A stretch of DNA of 64,000 nucleotides from Branchiostoma floridae (lineage: Eukaryota; Chordata; Leptocardii; Amphioxiformes; Branchiostomatidae). The translations under genes and the position numbers were made by a program. The DNA is taken from positions 9,088,759 through 9,152,758 of the forward strand of contig NC_049992.1 of NCBI RefSeq assembly GCF_000003815.2, in the 5' to 3' direction. Below the pieces are notes generated by a model. That model saw only the letters and a program-made list of their open reading frames with translations. It had not been told where the DNA came from and made no database searches. Shown here in pieces: positions 11,513 to 25,600 of this stretch; position 1 is the stretch's first letter; every line of letters starts with the position of its first letter.

Positions 11513-13982
11513 CTAAAAAAGGAAGAGGACTCTCTGATGTCTTGGGATCGTATCGCCCCTTATTTCGGACATATATACGGACCATTTTTGGAGCAAACTT
11601 TCACTTTCTTTTACAGACGACACCGAGAGTCTCATTTCAAGATGGCGCCCATACTTCCCGCCAATCACGTGATTTTTTTCACTTAGTTGTGATTGGTCTA
11701 AATGTACCCAGGATGAGTCCATAAAAAATAATACGAAAGGGAAAATGCACAATAGCTTCTTTACAAAAAGAAAGATATTTTCCCACAATATTATAGACAG
11801 CTGTCATTAAACAGAATTTGTATATTATATATAACTGTTATTGACATTTTGACCCTATCTATTGTTAAGCTACAACTAATAAAAATGGTAAATATACCCC
11901 TTTTAGCGCAATGGAGTATTCTGAAATTTGACCCTATTTGACCTGGTGCTCACAATATTTTGATCAAGGACCATTATGTATAATGTCCTTGACTTGATAA
12001 AGCATTTAACACTCCTATAGCAGGAGTCTGTTACCCATGTATATAGGGCTCACTGTATCAACTGTCCAGTCCAATGAGGAACAATTTGCTAATGGCAAGG
12101 AGGTAAAAATCAAGGTAAATCAAAAGAAATTGCAAGCTTTTTCTTTTGTTTTTGTTTGTAAAACTTCAGATCAGAATATTTTGTTACCTCTAAGTCTTAC
12201 CATTTTATAACCATTGCTTTAACGAACCCTGTTACCAATACTTGTATATACAAGTCAATTGGAATTCAGAAAGACAATTATCATTGATATACTCAAATTT
12301 GAATATTCAGTGCAGAACCTAGAACAATTATCTCTGCTGTTGCTGCTGCACATAATTGGTATAATTAGCAGGCAGGGGTGGGAGATAATTGGTCAACCCC
12401 TACCTCTCTATGCCCATATATGGCTAAAGCCATGATTATCAGCACAGGGCAGCTGGTCTACCAGGGGCCCCTGGGTGATGTTGATAACACCCATATCAGA
12501 TTATCAGGGTATTGAATTCCTGCCAAATCTCTCTCCTTGCAGAATTTTGCAGTCTTTACTGTTGGAAACAAACATCTTTGGCCCAAGGATTCAGCAGTCT
12601 TTATCCAGTATGTATAAATGTTATGTATAAATATCCATTGTTTATCACCTGGTATGTATATGGAGATATCATATGACTGTAGGGCCCTGCACAGGGATTT
12701 TGCATGCACGCAGTGCACCAAAGGTTACCACTTCTTTTGCAGGATTTGGTGGTGTCAATGCATTAGTTTTATTAAACATGGACAAGGTTTTATCATTGGT
12801 TTAATATGTTATCTTCTTAAATATTTCATAAAGTATTCTTTGCAATTTGAGTAGAGCGGGTAGCTGTATATTTGACATTGACTCTAGCAAATAGCATATG
12901 CAGTTGTTGAAAACGTATGTCTGTATATTGTTGTATATATATGACGCATTTCCAGAATACACTGAAAAATGATATCTCGATCATTGCCTTGAATGAGCCA
13001 AAAAATATCCAAGTACTACATATTGCAGTATAACATTTATCACATTGATATGTGGATGATAATCATAATCTTTATACATTCATATGTGAAAATTATCGCT
13101 CATAGTACTTTGCTTTGTGTATAGAATTTGACCCCAACAGTATAATAATAAGGAAGTTTATTTGCAAGTTCTTGCCCGAGGGCTAATTGCAACATGAAAC
13201 ATACAGAAAATATAATAAACATGTATAATGTACACACATGCATTATGTATATATTAATTATTATGAGCATGTTCTTTATTCAATTTGTAAGTGTTTTTCA
13301 TCATTATATGTTTTAGATAATCAAGCCTACAACTGTGAGGAGGAATTCTTGTGATCAGGGAGATTCAAGCTTAGAATACTGATCAGCAGAGAAATATGGT
13401 AAGATTTTATGACATGTTTTTGCAGCCTTATTAAGTTACACGTGACTGACCTAAATCTGATATAGGGTAGGGATTATAGCTTACATATAATGTTATACAT
13501 GCTTATATATTAAATCATGCAGCCCAGTCTAATCCAAATGATTACACACCTACCTTTTGACATCCCCTTACCTTCAATATATAAATCCTAATCCTAAACC
13601 TTTAATTATTTGACCCTAACCCTTTACATGCACATGGGAATGTTGGAATATAGGGGTGTATCTTAGAGCTTTGTCCTTAATTCAAACTTAGAGGAGCGGT
13701 TATGGCAGGATAATTCATATTATGTAAACTTCACCCTAAGGGAGTGAAGTGATGATTTCAGCTTGATTGTCATGTCTGTGATAATGTGATTAAAGACAGG
13801 CATGTCTAAATCTGATGGCCTCGGAATTTAAGTTTTGCAGTGCTATTTACTAACTTGCATAGCTCTTTATCGTCATCTTTCAATTTATTTCATGTTATAC
13901 AAATTATCAAGAGTAATAGTAGTTCTATTTCTGTCTCTGATCATGTGATTATATCTAACTTTTTTTGTTTATTCTTTGTCAG
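11513..13982. other. Region without recognised coding sequence
   Basis: AT-rich sequence lies between the first known exon of the B-box gene and gene B. A GC-rich stretch at 11636-11670 has an AAGATGGCGCC (YY1-like) word and a CACGTG E-box, so it may be a promoter. First exons of both divergent genes are expected here, but I could not place them. Confidence 0.4.
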
Positions 13983-13991
13983 GCTGAAACC

Positions 13992-16900
13992 ATGGAGCAC
14001 CGTCACCTGAACAGGCTGTACAAGTGTGCGGAGTGTGAGTTTACTGTCAGCCACGAGCTGATGGTTTACGTCCTACGCCATTTCTTCAGGTGCACGTCCA
14101 ACAAGTATGTGGACGAGCTCGAGGTGTGGTCACCTCCCCATCTCAAGATTAACGGCACTATGAGGAACGCAGGTCCGACAGAGAGCATTGCCTGTGAACG
14201 TCATCTCCCCACGAGGGAAGAGGAACACAGCAGAACACCTGCAAACGCTTCTGACCACAGAAGAGTGAGCGAAGATAGCAGATTATTGCACTCCTCTCAT
14301 TCATCCACAAGGCAGGAGGAAGAAAGCAGAACATTTGCAAACACTCATACCCACAGGAGGGCAAGTGAAGACAGCAGAGCATTGCACACTTCAAACATTC
14401 ACAGCCAAAGAGGAGTCCAAAATGTCAATGCTCACAGCTATGGGGGAGAAGACAGAGCTACCAGTACACATGTCAGCAAAGGAACTGAAGTTTCAGATGT
14501 GACACCTGTACAGGTTACAAGCATGACGGGTTCCCCCATGGTATGGATAGTGCAGCCTAATGCAAATACACAACAACAGATGTGGCCGAAAACGTCTTCA
14601 TCTTCTAGTGTTTCTTCGCGAGCAGAAATGCCAAAGCCTGTGCACAGGCACATTGTTCTTCACGAAGAGATGCCTCCTGAAGGGAGTGGCCAGGGCAGAC
14701 AACAGGAGAACCAAGCTGAGAGAAGGCAGACTTCACATAACAGTGAAACAGAGGCGGGGGACCTCTGTGAAGAAGAAGATGATGAAAATGAGGAAGGTAA
14801 GCAAAAATGAGGAGGGCAAGTAGTATATACATGTATGCCTGATTGGTACAGTAAACATATCAGCATTTATGTCTTGGTATGAAATTCATATTCCTGTTAG
14901 TTAAAAAACTGCTTCACAGTTAGTACTTGTATAATTAACTCTCAAAATTACACTGGGGGCCATAATACTGCCACATAAAAAAATAGACGAATTTAAATAG
15001 ATGTGCCAATGAAGTATTAGTAGAATCATGAGGTATATACATATCAGATATTTAGGTGTTCAAGATAATATTGAGAAGGCCTCTATAACAATATTTTTGT
15101 CAATGTGGCAATATTATGGATTGTTGACTTGAGTTGATGTTAACTTGTTTTGTTAAGGTAATTTAGTCCTGGGACACTTGAAAATAAAGTCACTGTGCCA
15201 CTTACTTTTTTCCAGTCATTGAGCTCAACCTGAGTTGCTCTCCTGTTCCGATGTGCAATCCCGCAGAAACCAATGACCAAATGGTAACCATGGCAACCAC
15301 CTCACCAATGATGAACCTGACACAAACTCCCAGCATCCTCCAGCAGCAGCTACATCAAAACCCATCTTTTGACAGGATGAAGCGTGGCAGGCCGCAGAAA
15401 CCCCCCTACTCAACTGCCGCAGATGCGGAGCAGCCCAAAAACACCAAAAGGATGAACAGGTAATACATTGATTAAAGACTTTAAAAGTAAGAGGGTGCAA
15501 GACAGTTGATAACCAAAGCCAGGTACTAATTCTTACCTGAGAGAAGTGAGGAAAGTTATAAAGTGCGTTCCCAAGGGCACATACAAGGGGACTCAAACCT
15601 ATGTCCTCTTGGCCTTGAGCTGAACACTGTACCGTTATACTGCGCAATGCCATGTAAATGTAGCGGTCTTAAGGTTCTTGGCAGAGTTATGGGAGTTCAT
15701 GTCACCAACCAATTGTTTGTTTCCAATAGTCTTTCTTGTTGACCTAGACCTAGTCTCACACTCTCGCGAGACTAGGTCTCTCTGTCACGATGTGAACAAG
15801 ATGGACTAATAGCCATCAAAAATTTGGAGGTACATGTGTATACCTTTAAAAAGACAAAAAGAGTAAAATTATATTAACTGTGCTCATATATGACTAATGA
15901 ATCTCTTCAACAATCTCTCTTGTTGGTACTGTTTGTAGATGGGCGGTTCGAGTGTTGAACAGCTGGGCAGACAAGCGGAACAGGGAAGCGAGCGCCTCGT
16001 CAAGCAACCAGGACCTGAAGCCCGTGCCGACTAACTGGGCTGCCATGACAGTAGAGCAGCTGGACCATTGGCTGAGCCAGATGGTTAGCGAGGTGCGGCG
16101 GGACGATGGACAGTACTACCCATACAACACACTGTACCTCATGTTAACTGGGGTTAATAGGTATGTATGATTATGGAGAATATCACATGGTGCATGTATA
16201 TCCCAAGGTTTATTCTCCTGTAAATGTGGTGGTTTTATGTTCGCAATGCTTCACCACAAACTCAAAACTGCTGCAAATTTTGCTGTTCTGTCTTTTCCCC
16301 GCCTATACCCTTTTGTCTACATGTAAGTGCTACATGAACATGTAACATCAGGAATTATTGTACAATTCATTGTACAGTATTATGATGTTTTGGAGCACCT
16401 GTACATGTTGTGGTGGTCCATACATACCATAGGTTTAAAGACTTTTGTAACATTTTCATTCTCCATATTTACGCTCACTTCCGTCCTTATCACTGGAGTA
16501 GGCTGTTTGTCTGTACTTAGAAAACTACTAATACGAGGGATCGCTGTTGTTGTTTATATCCGGGGTATTGGACGGTTGGTGCCTACCAGGACGTCAGCAG
16601 ATTGGATTAAAAATTGATATTTAAATTAGCAGATCAAATTACTGGTTAAAATGTAAATCAATCTTTTGCCAAACACCTGCATTTTGCCTACAAACGAACT
16701 TTGTTAAGTCAGCTACCTCTTTAATATCATCAACAGATATCTCCGGAATGACTGCGATCGGAAGGATGTCAACATTCTCGTTAAAGATAACGGCAGATTC
16801 CCCCAACTGCGACAAGCCATGGAAACGCAGAAGAAGCTGTCCATCGAACGCGGCATCGGACAGCAGGAGGATAGGAGACGACACAACACAGAGCTTTTCC

Positions 16901-18531
16901 CTCACGGCATGGAAGCTCGCCTGTGGGAGTCCAAGGTATTCAGTCTCGAAAAAGATCTCAGTATCTCCTACGCCGTGTTCTACTACACGACAAAGTTGTT
17001 TGGCGTGAGCAGTGGTGAGGAACACCACAGCCTCGTCGCAGAACAGTTCTCCTTGGGCTGTGACAGTGTGGGAAGGTTTGTGGCATTCAACAGGCTCGGC
17101 AAGAAGAGTAAGACGACAAAAGTGTACGCACTTCCATCGGATCCGTTCTGTCCGGTACTTTTGTACGAAGTCTACCTCGGGTATATCCCGCCAACTGGTC
17201 CATTGTATAGAAGGCTTCAGAGGGATCCAGAGGGGAGGATGTACTTCGGACCACCTGTCGGGAAAAACTCGCTAGCAACGTATCTCAACAATATCAAGAG
17301 ACTCGGGTACTCTCAGGTACAAGTAGTGTTCATGTTTATAGGAGGGTGACTTCTGTAACATTGGCAAATCTGTCTTCTACATGTAGTTGTGTGTAAATAA
17401 CTTTGATATTCAAGTTATTACAGAGTTTGACAAAGTGTAGTAATTGAACTGAGTCTTCCTTGTACAACAACTTACTGCTGTAGCTCAACCATGATGATGT
17501 TTGATTCGAGTGCCCTGTTGATTGCAATTGCTGTTGTTACAATTTCTCATTCAAGTGCACCAAATTTTCTTAACTTCTGATGCTTTTTGCATTAAAATAT
17601 GTGCTTTCTCTGGTAGATATGACATAAATGAAATACATCACAGTGTATAATCTGCATCAGCCTTGGTTCCAGCCCTGACCACCCTTTGGACTTTGGGTGA
17701 TTCTACCCTTGGTCGGGCTGGTACCTTGTGTGATATTGCACACACTATTTATTATGCTATACGTATAATTGAATATACTGTTGCATCATGTATTCTGACA
17801 CCGAAGATTAGTGGTGCGGAACTGGAATTGTTCAGGTCCAAGTCCAAAAAAACCTAAATGTCGGGAACCAAGTCCGAACTTGCAAAAAGCTATCTCTCAC
17901 TTATATTCCCTTTATTGTTCTAAGCCATCTAAAACCTTGCATAGATAGTGAAATTTGCACTGGAAAAGGACAAAAAAACATATCGTGTTTATTACTGACC
18001 TTCTGTGATTACACTGGCTGTAAAAAATTTGCATGTATTTTTTACATTGCATGTCAATTCATGCTAACATGCAATTTTATATGTAGCACCCCCCCTCCCC
18101 CTCCAAAAAAAAATTCTAGCCCGCATAATACATGCAATGATGGGTTCCTGAACTGCTGGATCTGAATCCGGACCTGAATCTGAGTTTGAGTTTAGGTACG
18201 CACCACTACCAAAGATTGAACTTTTCTTATGCCTGTGTGTTTACAGGGCAACCTTAGACCCAGCTCAACTGGACCTTACCTCACTGGGCCCCACCTTACA
18301 GGCCCCCACCCCACTGGGCCCCACCCCACTGGGCCCCAGCCTACCTGTAGTACCGCAGCAGACTTCAGCCTAGAGAACAGCCCTTTGTTAGACTCTGGGG
18401 AAGTGGCTAAGAGACACCACAGCCAGTCAACAGACGGGTCTGAATGCAGCACAGAGCCGTCACCCAAGAGGATTCATACGTGGAACTTTGACCAGACGTT
18501 GTCTTCCTACTCACCACTCAATCAGTCTTGA
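13992..18531 (+). CDS. DUF3504 (Crypton-derived) protein B, 711 aa
   Basis: Coding exons are 13992-14796, 15216-15459, 15939-16160, 16737-17316 and 18247-18531, all in phase (2136 nt). The first coding exon follows an acceptor at 13981-13982, and the ATG sits in a strong ACCATGG context. The N-terminus has a conserved Cys/His motif (YKCAECEF, LMVYVLRHFF, RCTSNKYV). A long Ser/Thr/Glu-rich region and an acidic end to exon 1 follow. Residues ~450-620 are DUF3504-like, with WLSQMVSEVRRDDGQYYP, FYYTTKLFG, GEEHHSL and GPLYRRL. This domain descends from the tyrosine recombinase of Crypton transposons and is kept in host genes such as KIAA1958, QRICH1 and ZMYM2-4. The C-terminal HxxR and Tyr part is absent, and the expected Arg near GEEH is not there, so it is probably non-catalytic. 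The last exon has GPHPT-type tandem units and ends in SPLNQS. A nuclear DNA- or chromatin-associated role is inference. Confidence 0.82.
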
Positions 18532-18903
18532 TCCATTTGTTTAGGTACAAGTCGTGTGAATATCCAAATGTGTGTTTGTGACATTATACAGGTACTATTT
18601 AAACTTATACTGTTGGAGATTTGATATTCTCTCTATCTCTATTTCTCAAACATAGCAATACATGTGATTAGAATGTACAAATGTAGCATTTACTTAAGTC
18701 AGAGGTATTACAAGTCTTAGTACAACTGTAAATGGCCCTGTTCTGTATCTCTTAAGATATAATGATATAAATGAAGTAAGTAGGCTGGTTTTATAGAGTT
18801 GTGAGGAAATGTGTTTTTATCACTGTGAAACGCTACATGCATACTGTTTGCACAACTAGTCCCTTCAACAAGTGGTATGTCAAAATTGGTACCTAGCTAG
18901 CCT

Positions 18904-18964
18904 CCATAGCAGGCTCTCTATGGCCTTTTTTGCACTTTTGCTGGCCAGAGAGAGCCTGCTATGG
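18904..18964. repeat. 22-bp hairpin with 17-nt loop
   Basis: Arms 18904-18925 and 18943-18964 pair with one mismatch around the core ATAGCAGGCTCTCT. It lies in the 3' flank of gene B. It could be a transposon remnant or a small hairpin RNA. Confidence 0.6.
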
Positions 18965-19091
18965 TATCAAACATATAGAGTGCTGTACAGTTTTAGTAGA
19001 TTAGATATACAATGTAGGATGTAAAGCTACATTGCAGTAAATTCTAAAACGATTAGCCATTCATCTGCCCTATTAACACATACGTTAGGAA

Positions 19092-19491
19092 NNNNNNNNN
19101 NNNNNNNNNNNNNNNNNNNNNNNNNNNNNNNNNNNNNNNNNNNNNNNNNNNNNNNNNNNNNNNNNNNNNNNNNNNNNNNNNNNNNNNNNNNNNNNNNNNN
19201 NNNNNNNNNNNNNNNNNNNNNNNNNNNNNNNNNNNNNNNNNNNNNNNNNNNNNNNNNNNNNNNNNNNNNNNNNNNNNNNNNNNNNNNNNNNNNNNNNNNN
19301 NNNNNNNNNNNNNNNNNNNNNNNNNNNNNNNNNNNNNNNNNNNNNNNNNNNNNNNNNNNNNNNNNNNNNNNNNNNNNNNNNNNNNNNNNNNNNNNNNNNN
19401 NNNNNNNNNNNNNNNNNNNNNNNNNNNNNNNNNNNNNNNNNNNNNNNNNNNNNNNNNNNNNNNNNNNNNNNNNNNNNNNNNNNNNNNNNNN
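19092..19491. other. Assembly gap (400 N)
   Basis: Undetermined bases lie downstream of gene B. Nothing can be said about the content. Confidence 0.99.
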
Positions 19492-21021
19492 ATTGACTCT
19501 ATTTGACCAATTACTACAATTAGACCACGAAACCAGGGAGCCTGGTAGAGGCTATAAGAAATAGATTGTCCTCGAGCAGTGCATTGCATTGTCAGGATGT
19601 ACATCTATGTTATATTTGTATGATCTTGTCTAATGTAGTCCATGACAGATATCTTATGTATTATCTTAAGTTAATAATTTGTGCTGGCAATCCATACCCC
19701 AGAAAAGCATGCTTTGTTATTCTAGTTACTAGTGTGAAATAGCAATATAGTTGAATATAATAACGCCAAAGTGAAATTTTACGGTTCAGGTGTAGGTACT
19801 ATAGTGGGTGTAGGTTGCTAACAAGCGAAAGTCGTGAGCCAGCGGTTACTACGGAGGATGATACTCAGGCTATAGGTACTAATGCTTTTCAAAAGATGAC
19901 TTGCCCAGACTTTACAAGGAATTATGAACAGTTTTGTTGTTCACTGTAGATGTTTCTGTTCCAAGCATGGACTTTCTCTACGTCGATAGTATTTCTGTAC
20001 TTCTGACAAATTTTTAATCATATTTATGTTTTACTATAATAGTTCCTTCCAACATCTGTTTAGCAAGCATTGACCACAAGACAAAGTCAAAGGGTACTTT
20101 TAAAAGTTTTCTTTATTGTAATAGTAATCTATTTACATGTAACAAAAAGTGTTTTTTAAATGTATTTACATGGTGTAACACCTGATTTAAAACCTGTAAA
20201 CATATGGTAGTGCTAATACTGAGGTAGGGTGTTTAACGTTAACATGCCAGTCAAAGATGACTGTTAAGTATTTTACAAGTATGTGGCATTAATTTTCTGA
20301 CTTTGTAAAGACTACTCAGACCTGTCAGTCTATATTTTCTAAGACATTCCTGTTAAGTTATAGCATGTTCCCACCAGATAATGTTCCTATTTCTTAAGAC
20401 AATGTTTTTTTTTTATCTAGCTATGCTTCCTTACAAGTTAACAACTGCTTGGTGGTACAACATAGATAGAATTATATAATATTTGTGGGATGGCTGTAGG
20501 AAAATAAATAATGATAAATACAATATGCACCAACAAGGTGTAAACATATGTCCAACTTAATAATATCATCTTTTACAAAATAAATGTCCAAGCAGATTTG
20601 CAGCCAATTTCGGTTTTCACTTTCATTCAATTGTCCATAGGAACTTTCAACATTAAATTTCGTTTCTTTTGAAGGCTTTGAAGATGAAAAATGAAAAGTA
20701 ATTACAGTGCTGTCACTCTTACTTGAGCATACACTTTCATGTGTTTTGCTAAAACCTGAGACCTGGAATTGTTTGTTTTTGTGCCCCAAAAGATACATGT
20801 TCAACGTGTATAAAGAGCTCCCAGATATTTCCACTAATATGTTTTGAGGTAAGAAGTGGTCATAGTTGCTGTTGTTAACATTTCGTAAACACCATTTTAA
20901 ACATGTCAACACATTTTGGGCGATGCCTGAAGGGCGGAGCCATAAAAAATTGTAACAGGTTTTTGTGTATGTGGAAAGATGTAACTTGCTACTCTGGCAG
21001 TCTATATACATGTAACTTATG

Positions 21022-21156
21022 ATCTCCAAGCAGATGTTGTGGACTAAGTTGTAATGTTTGCTGGTGTCTCAATTTCTTTGTTACTTAAGTGACACTGAAG
21101 ATTTCTAAGACTGATATAAAGGTGTCAGGATACCCCACAATGTCTGCTTGGAGGTC
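21022..21156. repeat. Inverted repeat between genes B and C
   Basis: GATCTCCAAGCAGATGTTG at 21021-21039 and its near-inverted copy at 21135-21156 flank about 90 bp. It looks like a small MITE. Confidence 0.5.
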
Positions 21157-22639
21157 ATTGTAACAAAGTCACTAGATATTGGGTTACAGTATACCATAAC
21201 ATTTTTACAGTGGAAGAAACATCAACCTTGTCATAACCCTTTCACTACAAAATTGTGATTACATCTACTTTGCTAAAATGCATACATTTGTATACATAAT
21301 ATACAGATTTGCCACTTCAAATTGTCTTAATTTGTATACACAACAAAAACCTTTGTCCTTTAGCATCGAAAAAGTCCCCATAAAAATAAATGAGTTAAAG
21401 TTTCCATTCAAGAGTGAAGTTTGATACAGTTCCTGACAAGTTTGGTCACAAAGGGTTCAAAACTATCACAAGGACAGTCACTGCATGACAAAGACTTACA
21501 TTTTTGAGGTAATACTTGTGTACTGTTCATAGAAAACCCTTAAAGAATAAAATCTTTTAGGTTCTGGGCAAAGATTCTGACAGTGTGTCTTTCGGTCTTT
21601 TTTGCACTGTTACAAAGCCCTGAATTTGTAAAGGTACTCAGTTGTACCCAGTTGCTGTACGAGTAAAGAACAGAGACTCACAGATCAAACAATTACTGAG
21701 TTAGATAAAATTGAGGTCACTCTATGCGAACCACTTCCTGATGTTTCTACTTTTGAGTATTGTTTGAATTTTCCCTTTGCGGTCAAGTACAAGAAGTATT
21801 TGTAACAATACACCAACGTCTATCTACTGTTTTACAAGTTAACAAACTAGACATTTTCATGTCAATTTCAGATAAGTTGCTTCGACAAAAACAATGTCTA
21901 GTCACATTTTACCTGCTTATTATGTTACAATATTTCGAGTTTTCAATCATTGTTAATGTGAAGGTGAAATCGTTAAGTATGTACAAGTTTTGCTACGTCA
22001 AGGACATGTATAAAACCCTGATTATTTTTTTCGGAAACTTGTCATCCATTCTAAACGTTTTTTTCTTTATCTAACATCAGAAGATTTGGCTTACATTAGA
22101 TTAGGTAATACTATCAACATTTTTGGGATTTAATATCTAGCAAAATCTTGTTGACGAATCTTAAATTTCCACAATGTTTACATGTAATAATAAATCAGTA
22201 CTTGGGGAAGTAATGCCTACTTGTAGGCATAATTTTTTCGTTATTAAACTTACTTGTCATGTACTTAGCCTACACCTGAATACAATGTACAAAGTTGTAT
22301 CGCATAATATATACATACAATCATGTATTATCCCAGCTTTCATATATTACATGTAATAATACTGTGTTAATGTTTACTCAATTATCATTTATCGGCTGAG
22401 TTACGTACATTTTCTATATCCGCTACTTTGAAAAACAGTGTGATTGAGAGTTCTCCAGTGCAGCATCCCAAGGTATGCACAGTATAGATACATATGAGTG
22501 CATTTTGGTGGATGTTGCATGGGAGATCTCTTTAGAAACATTTTCCAGGGTGGCAGATATGCTTGTACATAGACAAATACCATTGTTCATGACTTGTTGT
22601 ACACTAATAATATCTGGAATGGAATGAAAGTGGGTTTAT

Positions 22640-25600
22640 CTATTGTGAAACGATTGCAGCGCTCCCTGCCGCTTGCATGTTGTGTTTCTGTGCCTGAAGC
22701 TTCGCTGCAAGCTGCCTCAACCGGCACATGTAGTTCGACAGTTGGTTCACGCCAACCGGCTGGATACTGAAGGAAATGTTCTTCACGTCTTTCAGCGGGC
22801 GCCGGTAAAACGGCCCGGACGAGACGGGAAGATGCCCGACGTAGCTGTGGTATAGTTTAACCAGACATCGCGAGTTGGTCGGATCCGCTATCAACCGCTG
22901 TCTCCCCGTGGGGTGCACGATGTCCATGTACTGACATGTGCCGTCTGCGTTTAAACCGAAAACAAACTGTTTCAAGTGCAGACTTCGATGGTCTTGTATA
23001 CTGCGGAGACCGAGCAGTTTGCAGTTGTAATAGAACACGGACGTGATCAATCCTTTGTCGCACTCGAGATCGAAGACTTTCGAGTTCCAGAAGTACGCTT
23101 CTTCTTCGTCAGAGAATGTAAGGTTGGCCCCCTCCTTCATGTGCTTGCCAGAGTTAACACTCCCTAAGCCCAAGTCTTCCAGCCTCTTCATTTCTGCGTA
23201 CAGAGTGTCCTGTAACTGACGGTACGTGGCATTGTGCCTGGCCAGAAGGTGGGTGTCGGTTCGCCCGCATTCTTCCGTCAGGTAGCGACTGATGCTCTGC
23301 ACCAATAAAAAAATTGTAGAGAGTCATTTTATGGCATGCCGCCTCTGAATCTGAATCAGATACCTGATAATCAGCCAAACCTCGGATCAAAGACAAAGAC
23401 ATGAACTTACTCGAACTGTGAATACTATGATATTGCTAGGCCAATTATTGTTCCTTACAAGTTACCACCTCTTTACAGAGGCCACCTGTCTATAGTGGCC
23501 AAATTTGTCCGGTCCCTTGACTGGCCGCTATAGACAGGTTTGACTGTAGCTACCATACAACATCCAAGGCTAAGATCCTCTCTGGATAACTTCTGTATCT
23601 TTTTATCCGGGACTGTATAAAGACATTTCAGAATAACACTCCTTTGCTGGGGAAGTTTTTCTGTAATATTACACTTAATGACCAGTCACCAGTGTCACAC
23701 CTAATCTTTGCACATCTATAGCTGTAAGCTCTGTTTAAAACTATCTTGTACTATCTGTCAAGGTCGGTATCTTTTAAGTATTGACCTTTCTGTTAGGGTT
23801 AATATTTCCTTATGAAAAAAGACACAACATCAGAGTTGTTACAGGACCAAATCCACAAACCAGTGAATCGGCCAATCAGATTCAAGGCCACATTAAGCTA
23901 GCCAATCAGAGTAAAGAACACATGTGATGTAATCAAGGTAAGGTACATGTCACTGGGTCTATACCTGCATGATGTGGTAGATTGTTTTTGGCGGGAAATG
24001 CTGTCCGTCCTTGCGTCTGGTTTCCACGACAAATTGACAGAGCCAGTAGTTCAGCTCCTCCGGACTGGCCGAGCTCCACTCCTTCGGCAGGGCCTGGAAA
24101 CTCCCATGTGCTCCTGGCAAGGAAAACAATCATTACAGATTCTATCAATCAATGGTAGAGCAATGTTCTAACATATCACCTTGCTTATTGTTGGATATAG
24201 GAGAATTCTTTTTACACAACCAACAGGAAACTTACATTGCTTACATTTTGGTATCTTGCAGTCAGAGCTTCTAACTGGAGTTCTGCTTCTCACTGCTGTA
24301 TGTAGCCGATGTAGGTGGCGCTTTTGCGGTGAGAAAACAATCCCAAACGTGGCTAAACTTGTATCCTTATTGTTCTTGGCAAAATCTAGAGCAACTTGTC
24401 TGCAGTAATTTTCATTTTTTCAAATTGCTACGAAGTTTTACAATAGGTTCAAGTACTATAGATATTCTTAAGATTTATCAAGTAGCAAACATAAACAGTT
24501 TGCTACTCTAGTCTAGTCTAGAAATGACAATCTTTTCTAGCTAAGAACATGCCAAATGGATTCTTGCAACCTAATTTCAACTTATCAACTATCTATCTAA
24601 CCTCATTCAGAGCATCATATCCATGAGCAACTGCTTTTTGGCATATTTTACTATCGGGATGTCTGAACCTTCATTGACGTATCTAACCTTGTTCCTGAAG
24701 TTGTTTGGCCTTCTCCGTTGCCCAGGAGCACAGTGTTCTCATGGCCCAGTGGTTCATCTGGATGGTTTTCTTGGCAGGGTAGGGATTGGACAATCTCTGG
24801 TTGGGAATGTGGTGATAGCTTCCTGCGGAGACGTCCGTGGTGATGACCATGGGCTGGTGGCGTACCAGCTGCGGGTACAGCGGATGCTGGAGGATGGCGG
24901 GAGAGCCGACCTCTGGCACGTCCACCACATCGTCATCCTCGTCATCTTCGATATATGCGGGTGAGTTCATCGTTTGTTGGGTATCTATACAAGAGAGAGC
25001 GAGCCCAAAAGGCGGAATTGTCATTATTTTACAGGATTTCACACACTGGCTTGACGTCATTAAAAGTTTGAGTCACAAAATAACTAATCTTGTTCTTTAA
25101 AACATCTAATTCCAAACTGGCCAAAGGAAAATCCATGTATTGTAAAATGGAACAACTTAGCAAGAGTCAAACATTAGTGGCATTAGCTGTTTTGTCCTTT
25201 TTGCTGTTAAAAAAATTGCAACAATATTCCCTTACCTAAATGAAAGCATTTTATAGTAACTTTCAAGATTCTAATGCTGACATGTTTTATCAAGGACATT
25301 ATATATACATATGTGTTTGGTTTTACATGTCCATTGGAAAAGTTGCAAGGTTTTCCATGTTTATAGTTGGTGCAGATGACTTATGAAGTCCAATAGGCAA
25401 CGTCACAGACAGATGCTAAAACATAGATGATTTTGCTTATGTGCCTCCAATTGCATCTATGGTGTGGAGAAGGTGGGGATGCCATGGTGGCTATGTGTGA
25501 CTGGCCTTTTTATCTATCTATTTATTCTTCTCAAAACAAGTGGGTAGCCCCTACAACTTTTGAAAGTTGATTTCCAAGGGGGCCCATCATACATGTGAAG

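Larger units (their letters stand above)
18532..22639. other. Intergenic or 3' UTR region between convergent genes B and C
   Basis: It holds a hairpin, an inverted repeat, a gap and two open frames (185 codons minus at 20472-21029; 104 codons plus at 21760-22074) with no recognisable domain or codon pattern. They could be chance frames in long 3' UTRs. A minus-strand AATAAA lies near 20110. Confidence 0.5.

Noticed and set aside
12645-12721. Possible upstream exon of the B-box gene in matching phase
   Set aside because: It has no ATG and no clear acceptor, and the peptide has no relation to a known domain.
20472-21029. 185-codon open frame, minus strand, downstream of gene C
   Set aside because: No domain, no splice context and AT-rich chance-like composition. 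More likely 3' UTR.
21760-22074. 104-codon open frame, plus strand
   Set aside because: Ordinary AT-rich frame with no recognisable features.
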